Assembly: GCA_030158285.1 (NCBI GenBank)
Contig: JAOATF010000172.1
Coordinates: 1 to 37,156, forward strand
Source of the DNA: Hyphomonadaceae bacterium
Lineage (GTDB): Bacteria > Pseudomonadota > Alphaproteobacteria > Caulobacterales > Hyphomonadaceae
DNA length: 37,156 nt
Direction: 5' to 3'
Of the stretch, positions 24,341-32,006 are shown piece by piece; position 1 is the stretch's first letter; the number at the start of each line of letters is the position of its first letter. Below the pieces are notes generated by a model. That model was not told where the DNA came from. It did not search any database and was given only the letters and a program-made list of their open reading frames with translations. Position numbers and translations under genes: made by a program.

Positions 24341-24362
24341 AGGATAGGAGGGTACCCTATAT
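24339..24362 (-). promoter_or_regulatory. Candidate DmeR operator/promoter
   Basis: On the minus strand AATATAGGGTACCCT is followed by CCTATCCTAT. The palindrome AGGGTACCCT (24349-24358) sits in A/T-rich arms (outer ATAGG ... CCTAT), the pattern of RcnR/DmeR operators (AT arms flanking a G/C tract). It overlaps a TATAGG -10-like box (24356-24361) just upstream of the dmeR ATG, giving simple autorepression of dmeR-dmeF. Confidence 0.5.
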
Positions 24363-24498
24363 TCCGACGTGGCGCAACCTGCCTGCCAACTTGCCGCGGC
24401 CTTTGCCGCGCGCGCGTATCAAACCCTTAAGCAACCCGTGCCTATCCTTAACCGATAGAGTGGCCGCATCCCCCACCGCGGCCCGCCGGAATCCCCGC

Positions 24499-24939
24499 AT
24501 GGCCTTCGACATTTACACGTTCGACCTGTTCGCCGCCCCGCGTGACCGTCACGATTTCCTCGACTGGGTTCACCGCACCTTCCGCAATTTCGACGGCCCG
24601 CTCGGTTGCGACCCGGCACGCCTCACCCCGGCCCTGCGGGGCTGGTATACGGAAATGGCCAAGTCCTTCCCGGGCGAAAGCGATCCCCACCGCTTCGACG
24701 CCGACAGCCCCAACGCCGTGCGCAACGCCAGCTACCGCTTCACGCCCGCCGCCATCCAGGCCAGCTTCGACTGGGACTCCACCGGCCCCGCGCTCTATCG
24801 CGCCCGCCGCGCCGCACAGGCCCACGTCGTCGGCCTGTTCGAAGCCTCGAGCCATGATGGCGCCGTCTGGATGGTCTCCGCCCGCAACCGCTGGGAAGTC
24901 GTCCACCGCGCCGACGCTGCCGGCCGCAGCTTCGGCTAG
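24499..24939 (+). CDS. Conserved-looking small cytoplasmic protein of unknown function
   Basis: 146 residues beginning MAFDIYTFDLFAAPRDRHDFLDW, with no signal peptide or membrane helix. Regular acidic/aromatic composition (YTEMAKSFPGE, RFTPAAIQASFDW) and consistent codon use for this window suggest a real gene, but I do not recognise the family. ATG 24499 is preferred because the sequence upstream is Arg/Pro-rich noise. It ends overlapping the last 4 bp of the convergent TetR gene. Confidence 0.6.
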   Translation: MAFDIYTFDLFAAPRDRHDFLDWVHRTFRNFDGPLGCDPARLTPALRGWYTEMAKSFPGESDPHRFDADSPNAVRNASYRFTPAAIQASFDWDSTGPALYRARRAAQAHVVGLFEASSHDGAVWMVSARNRWEVVHRADAAGRSFG

Positions 24940-25529
24940 CGCGCGCTCAGCCCCGCGACCAGCACGTCCACCAGCGCATCGAGCTCCTTCAGGTCGCTCT
25001 TGCCCGCATCCAGCTGCACCATGGCCGGATGGTGAAAGCGCGACGTCGCGTTGAGGATCATCCGCGCCGAAGCCTCCGCCGACTTCAGCGACCAGTCCCC
25101 CGCCGCCACCCCGTCATTCAGGATCGCCATCACCTCTTCGCCGAGGTGCGTCACATGCCGCTCCACCACCGCATGCGCATTGGCCGTGATCGCGCCATAG
25201 ACCGCGAACAGCTCCGGATCGTCCAGAACCTTCTTCCGCTTCACCTCGGCCAGCGCCCGCACCCACGCCTTCAGCCGCTTCGGCGCCGGCGTCTTCGCAT
25301 CCAGCGTGATCTTGGTCAGCGGCGCCATCACCTGCGCCAGCCACCGCTCCGCCACCGCATCGAACAGAGCGCTCTTCGAGGCGAAATGCTTGTAGACGTT
25401 CGAATGGCTCATATCGAGCGCACGCGCGACGTCCACCACGCCGGTCTTGCCCGGCCCGTGGCGGCGCAGCTGCTCGACCGTGGCGTCGAGAATGCGATCG
25501 CGGATTGAATCAGTCATCGCCTCGCTCAT
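24936..25529 (-). CDS. TetR-family transcriptional regulator
   Basis: 197 residues. N-terminal helix-turn-helix (about 12-60) with recognition segment VVDVARALDMSHSNVYKHFASKSALFDAV, typical TetR/AcrR. The helical C-terminal half would bind an unknown ligand. It is divergent from the short-chain dehydrogenase gene (92-bp gap), the usual layout for a repressor of that gene and of itself. ATG 25529 is used; an ATG four codons later (MTDSIRDR) is possible. Confidence 0.9.
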   Translation of the reverse strand: MSEAMTDSIRDRILDATVEQLRRHGPGKTGVVDVARALDMSHSNVYKHFASKSALFDAVAERWLAQVMAPLTKITLDAKTPAPKRLKAWVRALAEVKRKKVLDDPELFAVYGAITANAHAVVERHVTHLGEEVMAILNDGVAAGDWSLKSAEASARMILNATSRFHHPAMVQLDAGKSDLKELDALVDVLVAGLSAR

Positions 25530-25621
25530 GGCCCAACTCCCGCCCCCCTGTCGAGCATATCCCCATTGCCGCCCGCAACAGGTCGGCTATCGCTAGGCCG
25601 AACCGCGCGCAGGGGGCCATC

Positions 25622-26458
25622 ATGCAAGATCTTGCCGGCAAGACGGCCTTCGTCACCGGCGGCGCCAGCGGTATCGGCCTCGCCCTTGGCCGCGCCTTCG
25701 CCGAAGCCGGCGTGAACGTCATGCTCGCCGATATAGAAGAAGCCACGCTCGCCCTCGCCGTCGAAGACCTCGAAGCTTCCGGCGCCAACGTGCGCGGCAT
25801 CGCCTGCGATGTCGCCGACGCTGCCTCGGTCGACGCCGCAGCCCAAGCCACGTTCAGCGCCTTCGGCAACGTCCACGTCGTCTGCAACAATGCCGGCGTC
25901 GCCGCTGGCGCAAACCTCGACGACATCTCGCTCGAAAGCTGGCGCTGGGTGCTGGACGTCAATGTGATGGGCGTCGTCCACGGCGTCCGCGCCTTCCTGC
26001 CCCACATGCGCGCCCATGGCGAAGGCGGTCATATCGTCAACACCGCCTCCATGGCCGGCCTGCAGAGCGGCGCAGGCTTCAGCCCCTACGCCGCCAGCAA
26101 GTATGCCGTCGTCTCGATGTCCGAAGGTCTCGCGAAGCAACTCGCTCCGCTCGGCCTCGGCGTCAGCGTTCTCTGCCCGTCCTTTGTCCGCACCCGCATC
26201 GGCGACAGCGGACGCAACCGGCAGGACCGTTACGGCCCGCCGGTCAAACCCGCCCCCGGCAGCGACGCCGCCAGAGTCTCCACCTGGATCGCCGACCAGC
26301 TCAACAATGGCATCGATCCCGCCGGCCTTGCGGCCCGCACGCTCGAAGCCATCCGCACCAACGAGCTTTACGTCTTCACGCATCCCGACTGGTATTGGGA
26401 AGTCGACGAGCGTTTCGCCGCCATCGAGGCCGCCATGGCAAAATGGGCCAGCAGGTAG
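25622..26458 (+). CDS. Short-chain dehydrogenase/reductase
   Basis: 278 residues with a full classical SDR set: TGGASGIG (nucleotide loop, 12-19), NNAG (89-92), Ser143, Tyr156 and Lys160 (SPYAASK). Asp in MLADIEE after the second strand suggests NAD(H) preference. Divergent from a TetR gene that probably regulates it. The substrate, an alcohol or ketone, is not defined. It ends 8 bp from the convergent aldo/keto reductase. Confidence 0.9.
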   Translation: MQDLAGKTAFVTGGASGIGLALGRAFAEAGVNVMLADIEEATLALAVEDLEASGANVRGIACDVADAASVDAAAQATFSAFGNVHVVCNNAGVAAGANLDDISLESWRWVLDVNVMGVVHGVRAFLPHMRAHGEGGHIVNTASMAGLQSGAGFSPYAASKYAVVSMSEGLAKQLAPLGLGVSVLCPSFVRTRIGDSGRNRQDRYGPPVKPAPGSDAARVSTWIADQLNNGIDPAGLAARTLEAIRTNELYVFTHPDWYWEVDERFAAIEAAMAKWASR

Positions 26459-26466
26459 GCTCGCCC

Positions 26467-27456
26467 TCATCGCTCGCTATCAAGCATGGCCACCTGCGCC
26501 GCCGGATAGCGCTCGCCCGCAACTGCCCCAGCCGGGGCCGCCGCCTCGATCCGCGCCAGGTCGGCCGGGCTCAGCGTCACGTCCAGCGCGCCCAGCGCCT
26601 CGGACAGCCGCTCGCGTTTGCGCGCCCCGATCAGCGGCACGATGTCCTCGCCACGCGAAGCCACCCAAGCAATGGCCAGCTGCGCCACCGTGCAGCCCTT
26701 CTCGTCGGCAATCGCCTTCAGCGCCTCCACCAGCTTCAGATTGTGGTTGAGGTTCTCGCCCTGGAAGCGCGGCGAGTGCGAGCGGAACCCGCCCATGGAG
26801 CCGCCGCCCAGCGCACTCTCGCTGATCAGCCCGCGCGACAACACGCCATACGCCGTCATCCCGATGCCCAACTCGCGCAGGACCGGCAGGATCTTGTCCT
26901 CCACGCCACGCGTCAGGATCGCATATTCGATCTGCAGGTCGACGATGGGATGCACCGCATGCGCCCGCCGGATGCTCTCCGCGCCCGCCTCGCTCAGCCC
27001 GATATGGCGGACATAGCCTTCCTTCACCAGGTCAGCGATCGCGCCCACCGTCTCCTCGATCGGCACGAGCGGCGAAACGCGCGCCGGCCGGTAGATGTCG
27101 ATATAATCCACCCTCAGCCGCTTCAGTGTGTAGGCCAGCGCCGTGCGCGTCTGCGCCGGATTGGTGGCATAGCCGACCCATTGCATGTCCGGCCCGCGCT
27201 GCGCGCCGTATTTCACCGAGAGGATGGCCTTGTCGCGCTTCGAGCCCTTCAGCACGTCGCCGATCAGCATCTCGTTGTGGCCCATCCCGTAGAAGTCGCC
27301 CGTGTCGATCAGCGTGACGCCCGCCTCGAGCGCGGCGTCGATCGTGGCGCGGGATTCCGTCTCATCCGCCGGACCGTAAAAGTCCGACATGCCCATGGCC
27401 CCAAGGCCGATTGCGGAAACGGTGGGGCCGGTACGTCCGAGGTGTCGTGAAAGCAT
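26467..27456 (-). CDS. Aldo/keto reductase with altered catalytic His site
   Basis: 329 residues, an NADPH-dependent TIM-barrel oxidoreductase. LIDTGDFYG holds Asp51 and Tyr56, VKYG holds Lys82, and the cofactor loops AYGVLSRGLI and WVASRGEDIVPLIGARKRERL are present. The usual YQHRVDP motif with the catalytic His reads YRPARVSP (Ala125), so the tetrad is incomplete. A YRPAR variant is, I believe, shared by some AKRs, so this may define a subfamily rather than inactivation. ATG 27456 begins the family fold; an upstream in-frame extension is unlikely. A 24-bp inverted repeat upstream suggests inducible control. Confidence 0.88.
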   Translation of the reverse strand: MLSRHLGRTGPTVSAIGLGAMGMSDFYGPADETESRATIDAALEAGVTLIDTGDFYGMGHNEMLIGDVLKGSKRDKAILSVKYGAQRGPDMQWVGYATNPAQTRTALAYTLKRLRVDYIDIYRPARVSPLVPIEETVGAIADLVKEGYVRHIGLSEAGAESIRRAHAVHPIVDLQIEYAILTRGVEDKILPVLRELGIGMTAYGVLSRGLISESALGGGSMGGFRSHSPRFQGENLNHNLKLVEALKAIADEKGCTVAQLAIAWVASRGEDIVPLIGARKRERLSEALGALDVTLSPADLARIEAAAPAGAVAGERYPAAQVAMLDSER

Positions 27457-27494
27457 GGTTCGCTCCTGTGCTGGACAGGAAGCTGGGGCGCCTA

Positions 27495-27518
27495 GTAACA
27501 AATTTCAATAGTTGTTAC
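27495..27518 (-). promoter_or_regulatory. Inverted-repeat operator upstream of the aldo/keto reductase
   Basis: GTAACAA (27495-27501) and TTGTTAC (27512-27518) are perfect 7-bp inverted arms with a 10-bp A/T-rich spacer, 39 bp before the AKR ATG. The form suits a dimeric regulator (HxlR, LysR or MarR type); the regulator is not in the window. Confidence 0.5.
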
Positions 27519-27869
27519 TTGGTCGCGGCGAGATTTTTGGTGTGGCTGGGCGACAGAGCAGGTGACGCTTGAAATCCGCCGGTCGATTCAGGCCCCACCG
27601 CTCCTGCGCAATGCGCGCGCGGCGACGGTGATCGGTGCTGCATGAAAGCTTTTATTAACTAAACCCAATATCTGGGACATAATTCGCCAACGCTATCCGT
27701 CGCAGCTGTGTGCATTTTGCTGACGGGAAACTGGCTCGAACCTTAAAAAGCCGATGTTCTTAGCAAATGAGAGTTTTCCCCGTTTTTCCATGGATTTCGC
27801 CCGTCGCGCGCGCTGTCATGGATAAATTCGCTTTAATATTAAAAAGGAGACATAGCGAACTATAATTGC
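27519..27869. other. A/T-rich intergenic stretch upstream of the H-NS-like gene
   Basis: No supported gene lies here. It is notably A/T-rich from about 27640. TGAGAGTTTTC (27768-27778) is an exact reverse complement of GAAAACTCTCA (27877-27887), and CATGGAT occurs twice (27789-27795 and 27817-27823). An open frame on the minus strand across this region has Ser-rich, non-protein-like composition and is left out. Confidence 0.6.
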
Positions 27870-27897
27870 TTGGACAGAAAACTCTCACCGTTATAGT
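27870..27897 (+). promoter_or_regulatory. Candidate sigma-70 promoter of the H-NS-like gene
   Basis: TTGGAC (27870-27875) and TATAGT (27892-27897) with a 16-bp spacer, close to consensus. The start would be near 27904, about 50 nt before the ATG. The right arm of an 11-bp long-range inverted repeat (27877-27887) lies between the two hexamers. Confidence 0.55.
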
Positions 27898-27952
27898 CCC
27901 GATTCGGGTAGGGACATGGGCTGGGCCTGATTGCATAGAACAAGGGGCTGAT

Positions 27953-28291
27953 ATGGCTGCCAAGCTGCCGAACATCGACGGACTCTCACTGTCCGATCTC
28001 AATGAGCTGCTCGCGCGTGTGAATCGCGCCATCCAGTCCCGGAAAGACGAAGCGCGGAGCGAGACGCTGCACAAGCTGAAAGCGCTTGCTGTGCAGGAAG
28101 GCTTCAGCCTCGACGAGCTTGTTGGCAAAGGCGCAAGCGGCCGCCGCCAGCGTTCGGACAAGGGCGTCAAGCTCAAGGCCAAATATGTTGGCCCGAACGG
28201 CGAAACCTATACGGGGCGCGGCCCCACGCCGAAATGGCTGCGCACGCTCGAACGCAAAGGCGAGAAGCGCGAGAAGTTTCTCGTCAAGTAA
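27953..28291 (+). CDS. H-NS/HvrA-like nucleoid protein
   Basis: 112 residues. Helical N-terminal half (LSDLNELLARVNRAIQSRKDEARSETLHKLKALA) for oligomerisation, a charged linker, then the H-NS DNA-binding core KYVGPNGETYTGRGPTPKWLRTLE (about 75-98) whose TGRGxxPKWL segment inserts into A/T-rich minor groove. HvrA-type members in alphaproteobacteria act as global regulators. AAGGGG lies about 6 nt before ATG 27953. The A/T-rich leader with a long-range inverted repeat suggests autoregulation by looping. A strong terminator follows. Confidence 0.88.
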   Translation: MAAKLPNIDGLSLSDLNELLARVNRAIQSRKDEARSETLHKLKALAVQEGFSLDELVGKGASGRRQRSDKGVKLKAKYVGPNGETYTGRGPTPKWLRTLERKGEKREKFLVK

Positions 28292-28314
28292 AATTCAACT
28301 CAAATAAAGTTCAG

Positions 28315-28341
28315 CGGCCCGGATAATATCCGGGCCGTTTT
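28315..28341 (+). terminator. Rho-independent terminator after the H-NS-like gene
   Basis: 10-bp stem CGGCCCGGAT (28315-28324) with ATCCGGGCCG (28328-28337), 3-nt loop, followed by TTTT. It starts 24 nt past the stop. Confidence 0.85.
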
Positions 28342-28427
28342 GCGTTCCCCATTATGGGCAATATCGCAGCGTTACGCCCTGCTCCCGACAGCTCAGGTAA
28401 TCTCGGGCGTAAGTCTCGAATGAGGGA

Positions 28428-28504
28428 TGGTAGTGGGACCCGGGATCGAACCGGGGACCTCAGGATTATGAGTCCTGCGCTCTAACCAGCTGAGCTATCC
28501 CACC
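28428..28504 (-). tRNA. tRNA with CAT anticodon (Met elongator or Ile2)
   Basis: A complete 77-nt cloverleaf with encoded CCA on the minus strand. Acceptor GGTGGGA pairs with TCCCACT (G1:U72 wobble), followed by U8-A9, the D-arm GCTCAGCTGGTTAGAGC, the anticodon arm CAGGA-CTCATAA-TCCTG and the T-arm ending GGTTCGATCCC. The anticodon CAT could be elongator Met or, if C34 becomes lysidine, Ile2 for AUA. It lacks the initiator features (C1:A72 mismatch, three G-C pairs at the base of the anticodon stem), so initiator Met is unlikely. Confidence 0.92.
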
Positions 28505-28821
28505 AAAGTCGAGGCGCGCGGTATACGCGCGGCCTGCACCCGGCGCAAGCGGCGCCGTGCGCGCACCAAAAGTCCTTCAGTTTCAGGCCATGCGCGCGCC
28601 TACGCCGCACTCCGCAGAATCAAGAAAGGCGCCGTTTGCACAGCGCCTTTCCCGGGTTTCGAGCCCTGGGTTTGGGGGGACGGGCTCGTCCGGCCACCCT
28701 TGTGGCAAGGAGAGGTCGCGGAGTTATCCCGATTTGTCGCTCAACCAAGGTCATTTGGGGGCATCCGAGCTTGCCTAGGTACGGCAAAGCTAGGCGGAAG
28801 TGTTTAGCGATCAAGAAGCCT
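28505..28821. other. Noncoding stretch between the tRNA and the HNH-type gene
   Basis: I see no supported gene. It has an 8-bp inverted repeat (AAAGGCGC at 28625-28632 with GCGCCTTT at 28643-28650) without a T-run. No copy of the tRNA 3' end was seen here or just past the HNH gene, so no att pair was found. Confidence 0.5.
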
Positions 28822-29664
28822 TCAAATCCGCAACAGCGACGGCCGCTCTGGAAGCGATACCCCCGTTAGCATCGCTTCGGGAATGTGGGCCATTCCGCCC
28901 AGCGAGAGAGTGAATTCAGGGGGCCACTCGATATTTCGGAGATCGAGCACGTTAGGCGGCCAGATTCGCTGCAATACGGTCTCACCAGCCCATTGCCGAA
29001 AATGGTCTTGCGGCATGCCGAATGGCCAGAAGCCCGCGACGCCGAGGAAATGCCCGCTGAACATGGCAACTGCTATGCTGTTGGGGGTGTCAGAATCTTT
29101 TGGAGTTAGGTTTTCTTGGGTGCCCTTGTGGTAGAGCCAACCCGGAATGATCCCGGAGAACAGGCCGCATTGGCCAAAGGACATTTCGGAACGACCTACC
29201 CATGCATGCCATCGGCCGGGGTCAGTCGGTCTTTCCAGCATAGAAGTGCGGACAGCCTGTGGGATAACCGAGCGAGCAGCATCGACGCCGTTAATCAGCA
29301 TCGTCTTGAGCATTATCCAAGTTGTCAGTTTGCGCTGATCTTCAAACGTCAACCGAGTGTGCACGCCTCGCATAAGACGAAGAAGGATTGGCTTCGTTGC
29401 CGCTTCAATTCCGCTCATCCAAGTGCCGTTGCACTCGCCGCAAACTATTCGGTGTTTGAGGGTCAGCGCCTTTCCTTGTCTGACTGCAAGCGTCAGACCT
29501 TCGTCACCGGTTGAAGCGCCTCTTTTGTGTTGTTCTGTGGCGGTGCGAGGCACCATTTTTCCAAGCCAATCTGGAAATATGTGCTCCTTGGTGAGGCCAC
29601 CTCGCTCGCAAAAGATGCATCGACCTGCGGGCTTCAAATTTTGACGATTTGGCACGCGTTTCAT
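28822..29664 (-). CDS. HNH-type nuclease-like protein of likely foreign origin
   Basis: 280 residues. The N-terminal region has an HNH-like zinc arrangement: CIFCERGGLTKEHIFPDWLG (CxxC and the Glu-His pair) then CGECNGTWM (second CxxC and the closing Asn). The remaining 170 residues are unrecognised, with several Trp/Gly-rich hydrophobic segments (FSGHFLGVAGFWPFG). Its base composition is clearly less GC-rich than the window average, and it sits near a tRNA, both suggesting horizontal transfer. ATG 29664 is preferred because the extension upstream is unlikely to be coding. It could be a defence or mobile-element nuclease; catalytic activity is inferred from the motif only. Confidence 0.65.
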   Translation of the reverse strand: MKRVPNRQNLKPAGRCIFCERGGLTKEHIFPDWLGKMVPRTATEQHKRGASTGDEGLTLAVRQGKALTLKHRIVCGECNGTWMSGIEAATKPILLRLMRGVHTRLTFEDQRKLTTWIMLKTMLINGVDAARSVIPQAVRTSMLERPTDPGRWHAWVGRSEMSFGQCGLFSGIIPGWLYHKGTQENLTPKDSDTPNSIAVAMFSGHFLGVAGFWPFGMPQDHFRQWAGETVLQRIWPPNVLDLRNIEWPPEFTLSLGGMAHIPEAMLTGVSLPERPSLLRI

Positions 29665-29693
29665 GACAACACATGACCTCCGACCTGCCTGCC

Positions 29694-30818
29694 TCAAACA
29701 AGGCCAGCGACCATCTCCCCGATCGCCAGAGAGCTGGTCAGGCCCGGGCTCTCGATGCCGATCAGGTTCACCAGCCCGGCCACGCCATGGCGCTCCGGCC
29801 CGTCGATCAGGAAGTCGGCGCTGGGTTCGCCCTTGCCGACGATCTTGGGTCGCACACCCGAATAGTCCGGCGATAGCGCGCCATCCTTCAGCCCCGGCCA
29901 GTAGCGGCGCACCTCGCGATAGAAGTGCTCGGCGCGCGCCGGATCCACTTCATAGTCGAATGGCGGCTCTGATCCTTCCGGCAGCCACTCCGCATCGGGC
30001 CCCAGCCGCGTCCGCCCGCCAAGATCGATTGCGAGGTGCAGGCCCTGCGTCGTCGAATTGTGCATCGGATAGATCAGCCGCGCGAACGCTGCCCGTCCGC
30101 TCGCGACAAAGTACGAGCCCTTCACCCAGCGCATCTTCATGCCGGGATAGTCCGGCCCACCTGCGATCCCGCGCGCCACGGGCAAAGCCTGATGCCCCGC
30201 CGCATTGATCACCGTCCGCGCCTTGATGCGCGAGGGCGATGCGCCGCCCGTCTCGATCACAATGCCATCGCTGGTCACTTCGCCACGCAGCACCGGCGTA
30301 TCAAGCACAAGCGACCCGCCGCGATCCTCGAACTCGCCCTGCAGCGCCAGGAAATAGCCATGGCTGTCAAACAGCCCGCTGGTTTCCGAATGGATGGCCA
30401 CGCGCACGTCCGGGCTCAGCGCCGGCTCCAGCCGCCGCGCTTCCGCGCCATCGACCAACCGGCACTCCTCGACGCCATTGTCGAGCGCCCGCTTCAGCAG
30501 CGCCGGCGTCGCCGCCGCCTCGCCATCGTCCACGGCCACCACAAGCTTGCCGCACCGGTGCGCTTCCACGCCCCGTGTCGCGCAATACTGGTAAAGCTTC
30601 CGCCGCCCTTCCACGCACAGCTTCGCCTTCAGCGAGCCGGTGGCGTAATAGAGCCCCGCATGGATCACCTCGGAATTGCGCGAGGACGTCTCCGTCGCAA
30701 TCGCCCCCGCCGCTTCCAGCACGAGAACGTCCCGCCCCTTCAGCGCCAGCGCCCGCGCACACGCGAGCCCCACCGCCCCCGCGCCGATCACCACGGCATC
30801 CGCGTCAAACGTTTCCAT
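29694..30818 (-). CDS. L-2-hydroxyglutarate oxidase/dehydrogenase-like FAD protein
   Basis: 374 residues of the DAO/glycine-oxidase fold. FAD-binding VVIGAGAVGLACARALA (about 9-25), then TSSRNSEVIHAGLYY (about 45-59), a signature of LhgO/L2HGDH enzymes that reoxidise L-2-hydroxyglutarate to 2-oxoglutarate. The C-terminal NLIGIESPGLTSSLAIGEMVA completes the FAD site. Length is near normal for this group (about 370-420). It is divergent from the PPOX-type gene with a 98-bp gap. An amino-acid or hydroxyacid oxidase of another specificity is the alternative. Confidence 0.8.
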   Translation of the reverse strand: METFDADAVVIGAGAVGLACARALALKGRDVLVLEAAGAIATETSSRNSEVIHAGLYYATGSLKAKLCVEGRRKLYQYCATRGVEAHRCGKLVVAVDDGEAAATPALLKRALDNGVEECRLVDGAEARRLEPALSPDVRVAIHSETSGLFDSHGYFLALQGEFEDRGGSLVLDTPVLRGEVTSDGIVIETGGASPSRIKARTVINAAGHQALPVARGIAGGPDYPGMKMRWVKGSYFVASGRAAFARLIYPMHNSTTQGLHLAIDLGGRTRLGPDAEWLPEGSEPPFDYEVDPARAEHFYREVRRYWPGLKDGALSPDYSGVRPKIVGKGEPSADFLIDGPERHGVAGLVNLIGIESPGLTSSLAIGEMVAGLV

Positions 30819-30877
30819 GCGTGTTGCTTAGCCCAGCCCCGTGAAGGAGTCGTGCGTATCGCCCCTCCCCACGAATT

Positions 30878-30902
30878 CTAGTTGCGACTTATTCTCAACT
30901 AG
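30878..30902 (+). promoter_or_regulatory. Fur-like box between divergent flavoprotein genes
   Basis: CTAGTTG (30878-30884) and CAACTAG (30896-30902) are perfect inverted arms. On the minus strand the interior reads TTGAGAATAAGTCGCAA, close to the Fur-box form with TTGAGAAT-type half-sites. It lies 14 bp before the PPOX-type ATG (30917). Fur or a related dimeric regulator is inferred. Confidence 0.5.
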
Positions 30903-30916
30903 TCCAGACTTCGCCC

Positions 30917-31918
30917 ATGAGCAACACCATCGCCACCCTCGAAGACTTGGAAGCCGTCATCGGCTCGGCGCCCCTCGGCGTGAAGATGAAGATCATCGAT
31001 CACCTTGATGCCTCGGCGACCGCATGGCTCGCCGCCTCGACGCTCGCCTTCGTCGGCATCGGCAAACCGGATGGCCCGGGTGTCACGCTGGCCGGCGGCG
31101 CGCCCGGCTTCGTCCGCGCCACGGACGCCAATACGCTCGTCCTGCCGCTCGACACCCTCGACGATCCGCACCTGCCCCAGCCCGGCGACGGCGCCGGCGT
31201 GCTCTGCCTCGTGCCAGGCATCGGCGAGACCCTGCGCGCCAACGGCCGCGTCAAGTCGCGCGATAACACCAGCGTCTCGATCGCAATCGAAGAGTGCTTC
31301 ATCCACTGCGCGAAGGCGCTCATACGCTCCGACTTCTGGACCCCGCCCGCCGTTACCGCGCCGCAGGACTCCGCCAGCTTCGTCAACGCCACGCGCTTCC
31401 TCGCCCTCGCGACCATGGACAAGCGCGGCCTCATCGACATCAGCCCGAAGGGCGATCCCGCCAACCTGCTGATCCGCCTCTCCGGCGACCGCGCCATCCT
31501 CGCCGAGCGCCCCGGCAACCGCCTCGCCTTCGGCTATCGCAACATCATCGAGGAGCCGCGCATCGCAGCCCTCGCCATCGTCCCCGGCGCGTCCACCACC
31601 GCGACGATCACAGGCCGCGCCAGTCTTTCGGTCGATCCTGTAACGCTCGAAGCCTTCATCGTCGAGGAGCGCCAGCCGAAGCTCGCCACGCTTATCGACA
31701 GCGCCACGGCAACCCTGCGCCCCAGCGCCGCGCTCCAGCGCGCCGCACCGTGGTCAAACCCCATTCCCGAACCCACTATCGACCCGGCCGAAGCCCTCGT
31801 CGCGCACGTGAAGCTGAACAAGGAAGCCGGCGTCGCCGCCACCATGCTGCGCCTCGCCGTCAATCGCGGCCTCGTCGCGAGCGGCCTCAAGGCCAGCTAC
31901 AAGAACGACCTCTACTGA
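30917..31918 (+). CDS. FMN-dependent PPOX-type (pyridoxamine-phosphate-oxidase-fold) flavoprotein
   Basis: 333 residues. The N-terminal half has a helical opening and the split-barrel strand TLAFVGIGKPDGPGVTLAGGAPGFVR. The second half has the FMN-binding PPOX pattern FLALATMDKRGLIDISPKGDPANLLIRLSGDRAILAERPGNRLAFGYRNIIEEPR. The latter resembles FMN-dependent PPOX-type flavoproteins of the MSMEG_1061 group (recalled). The activity is unknown. A Fur-like box precedes it, which would fit iron- or heme-linked use. ATG 30917 directly follows the operator. Confidence 0.78.
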   Translation: MSNTIATLEDLEAVIGSAPLGVKMKIIDHLDASATAWLAASTLAFVGIGKPDGPGVTLAGGAPGFVRATDANTLVLPLDTLDDPHLPQPGDGAGVLCLVPGIGETLRANGRVKSRDNTSVSIAIEECFIHCAKALIRSDFWTPPAVTAPQDSASFVNATRFLALATMDKRGLIDISPKGDPANLLIRLSGDRAILAERPGNRLAFGYRNIIEEPRIAALAIVPGASTTATITGRASLSVDPVTLEAFIVEERQPKLATLIDSATATLRPSAALQRAAPWSNPIPEPTIDPAEALVAHVKLNKEAGVAATMLRLAVNRGLVASGLKASYKNDLY

Positions 31919-32006
31919 CGCGGGCGCACGGCAACGCGCCCTTGATCTCGATCAACCCGCGCCGGTCGCAACCTCCGCACCTTGCACAGGTTTGGAATCC
32001 GCGCCC

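Noticed and set aside
27760-28182. 140-residue minus-strand open frame overlapping the H-NS-like gene
   Set aside because: Ser/Arg-rich antisense composition; the region holds a promoter and A/T-rich leader.
28505-28821. Possible attachment site from duplication of the tRNA 3' end
   Set aside because: No copy of the tRNA end was seen near or beyond the HNH-type gene.
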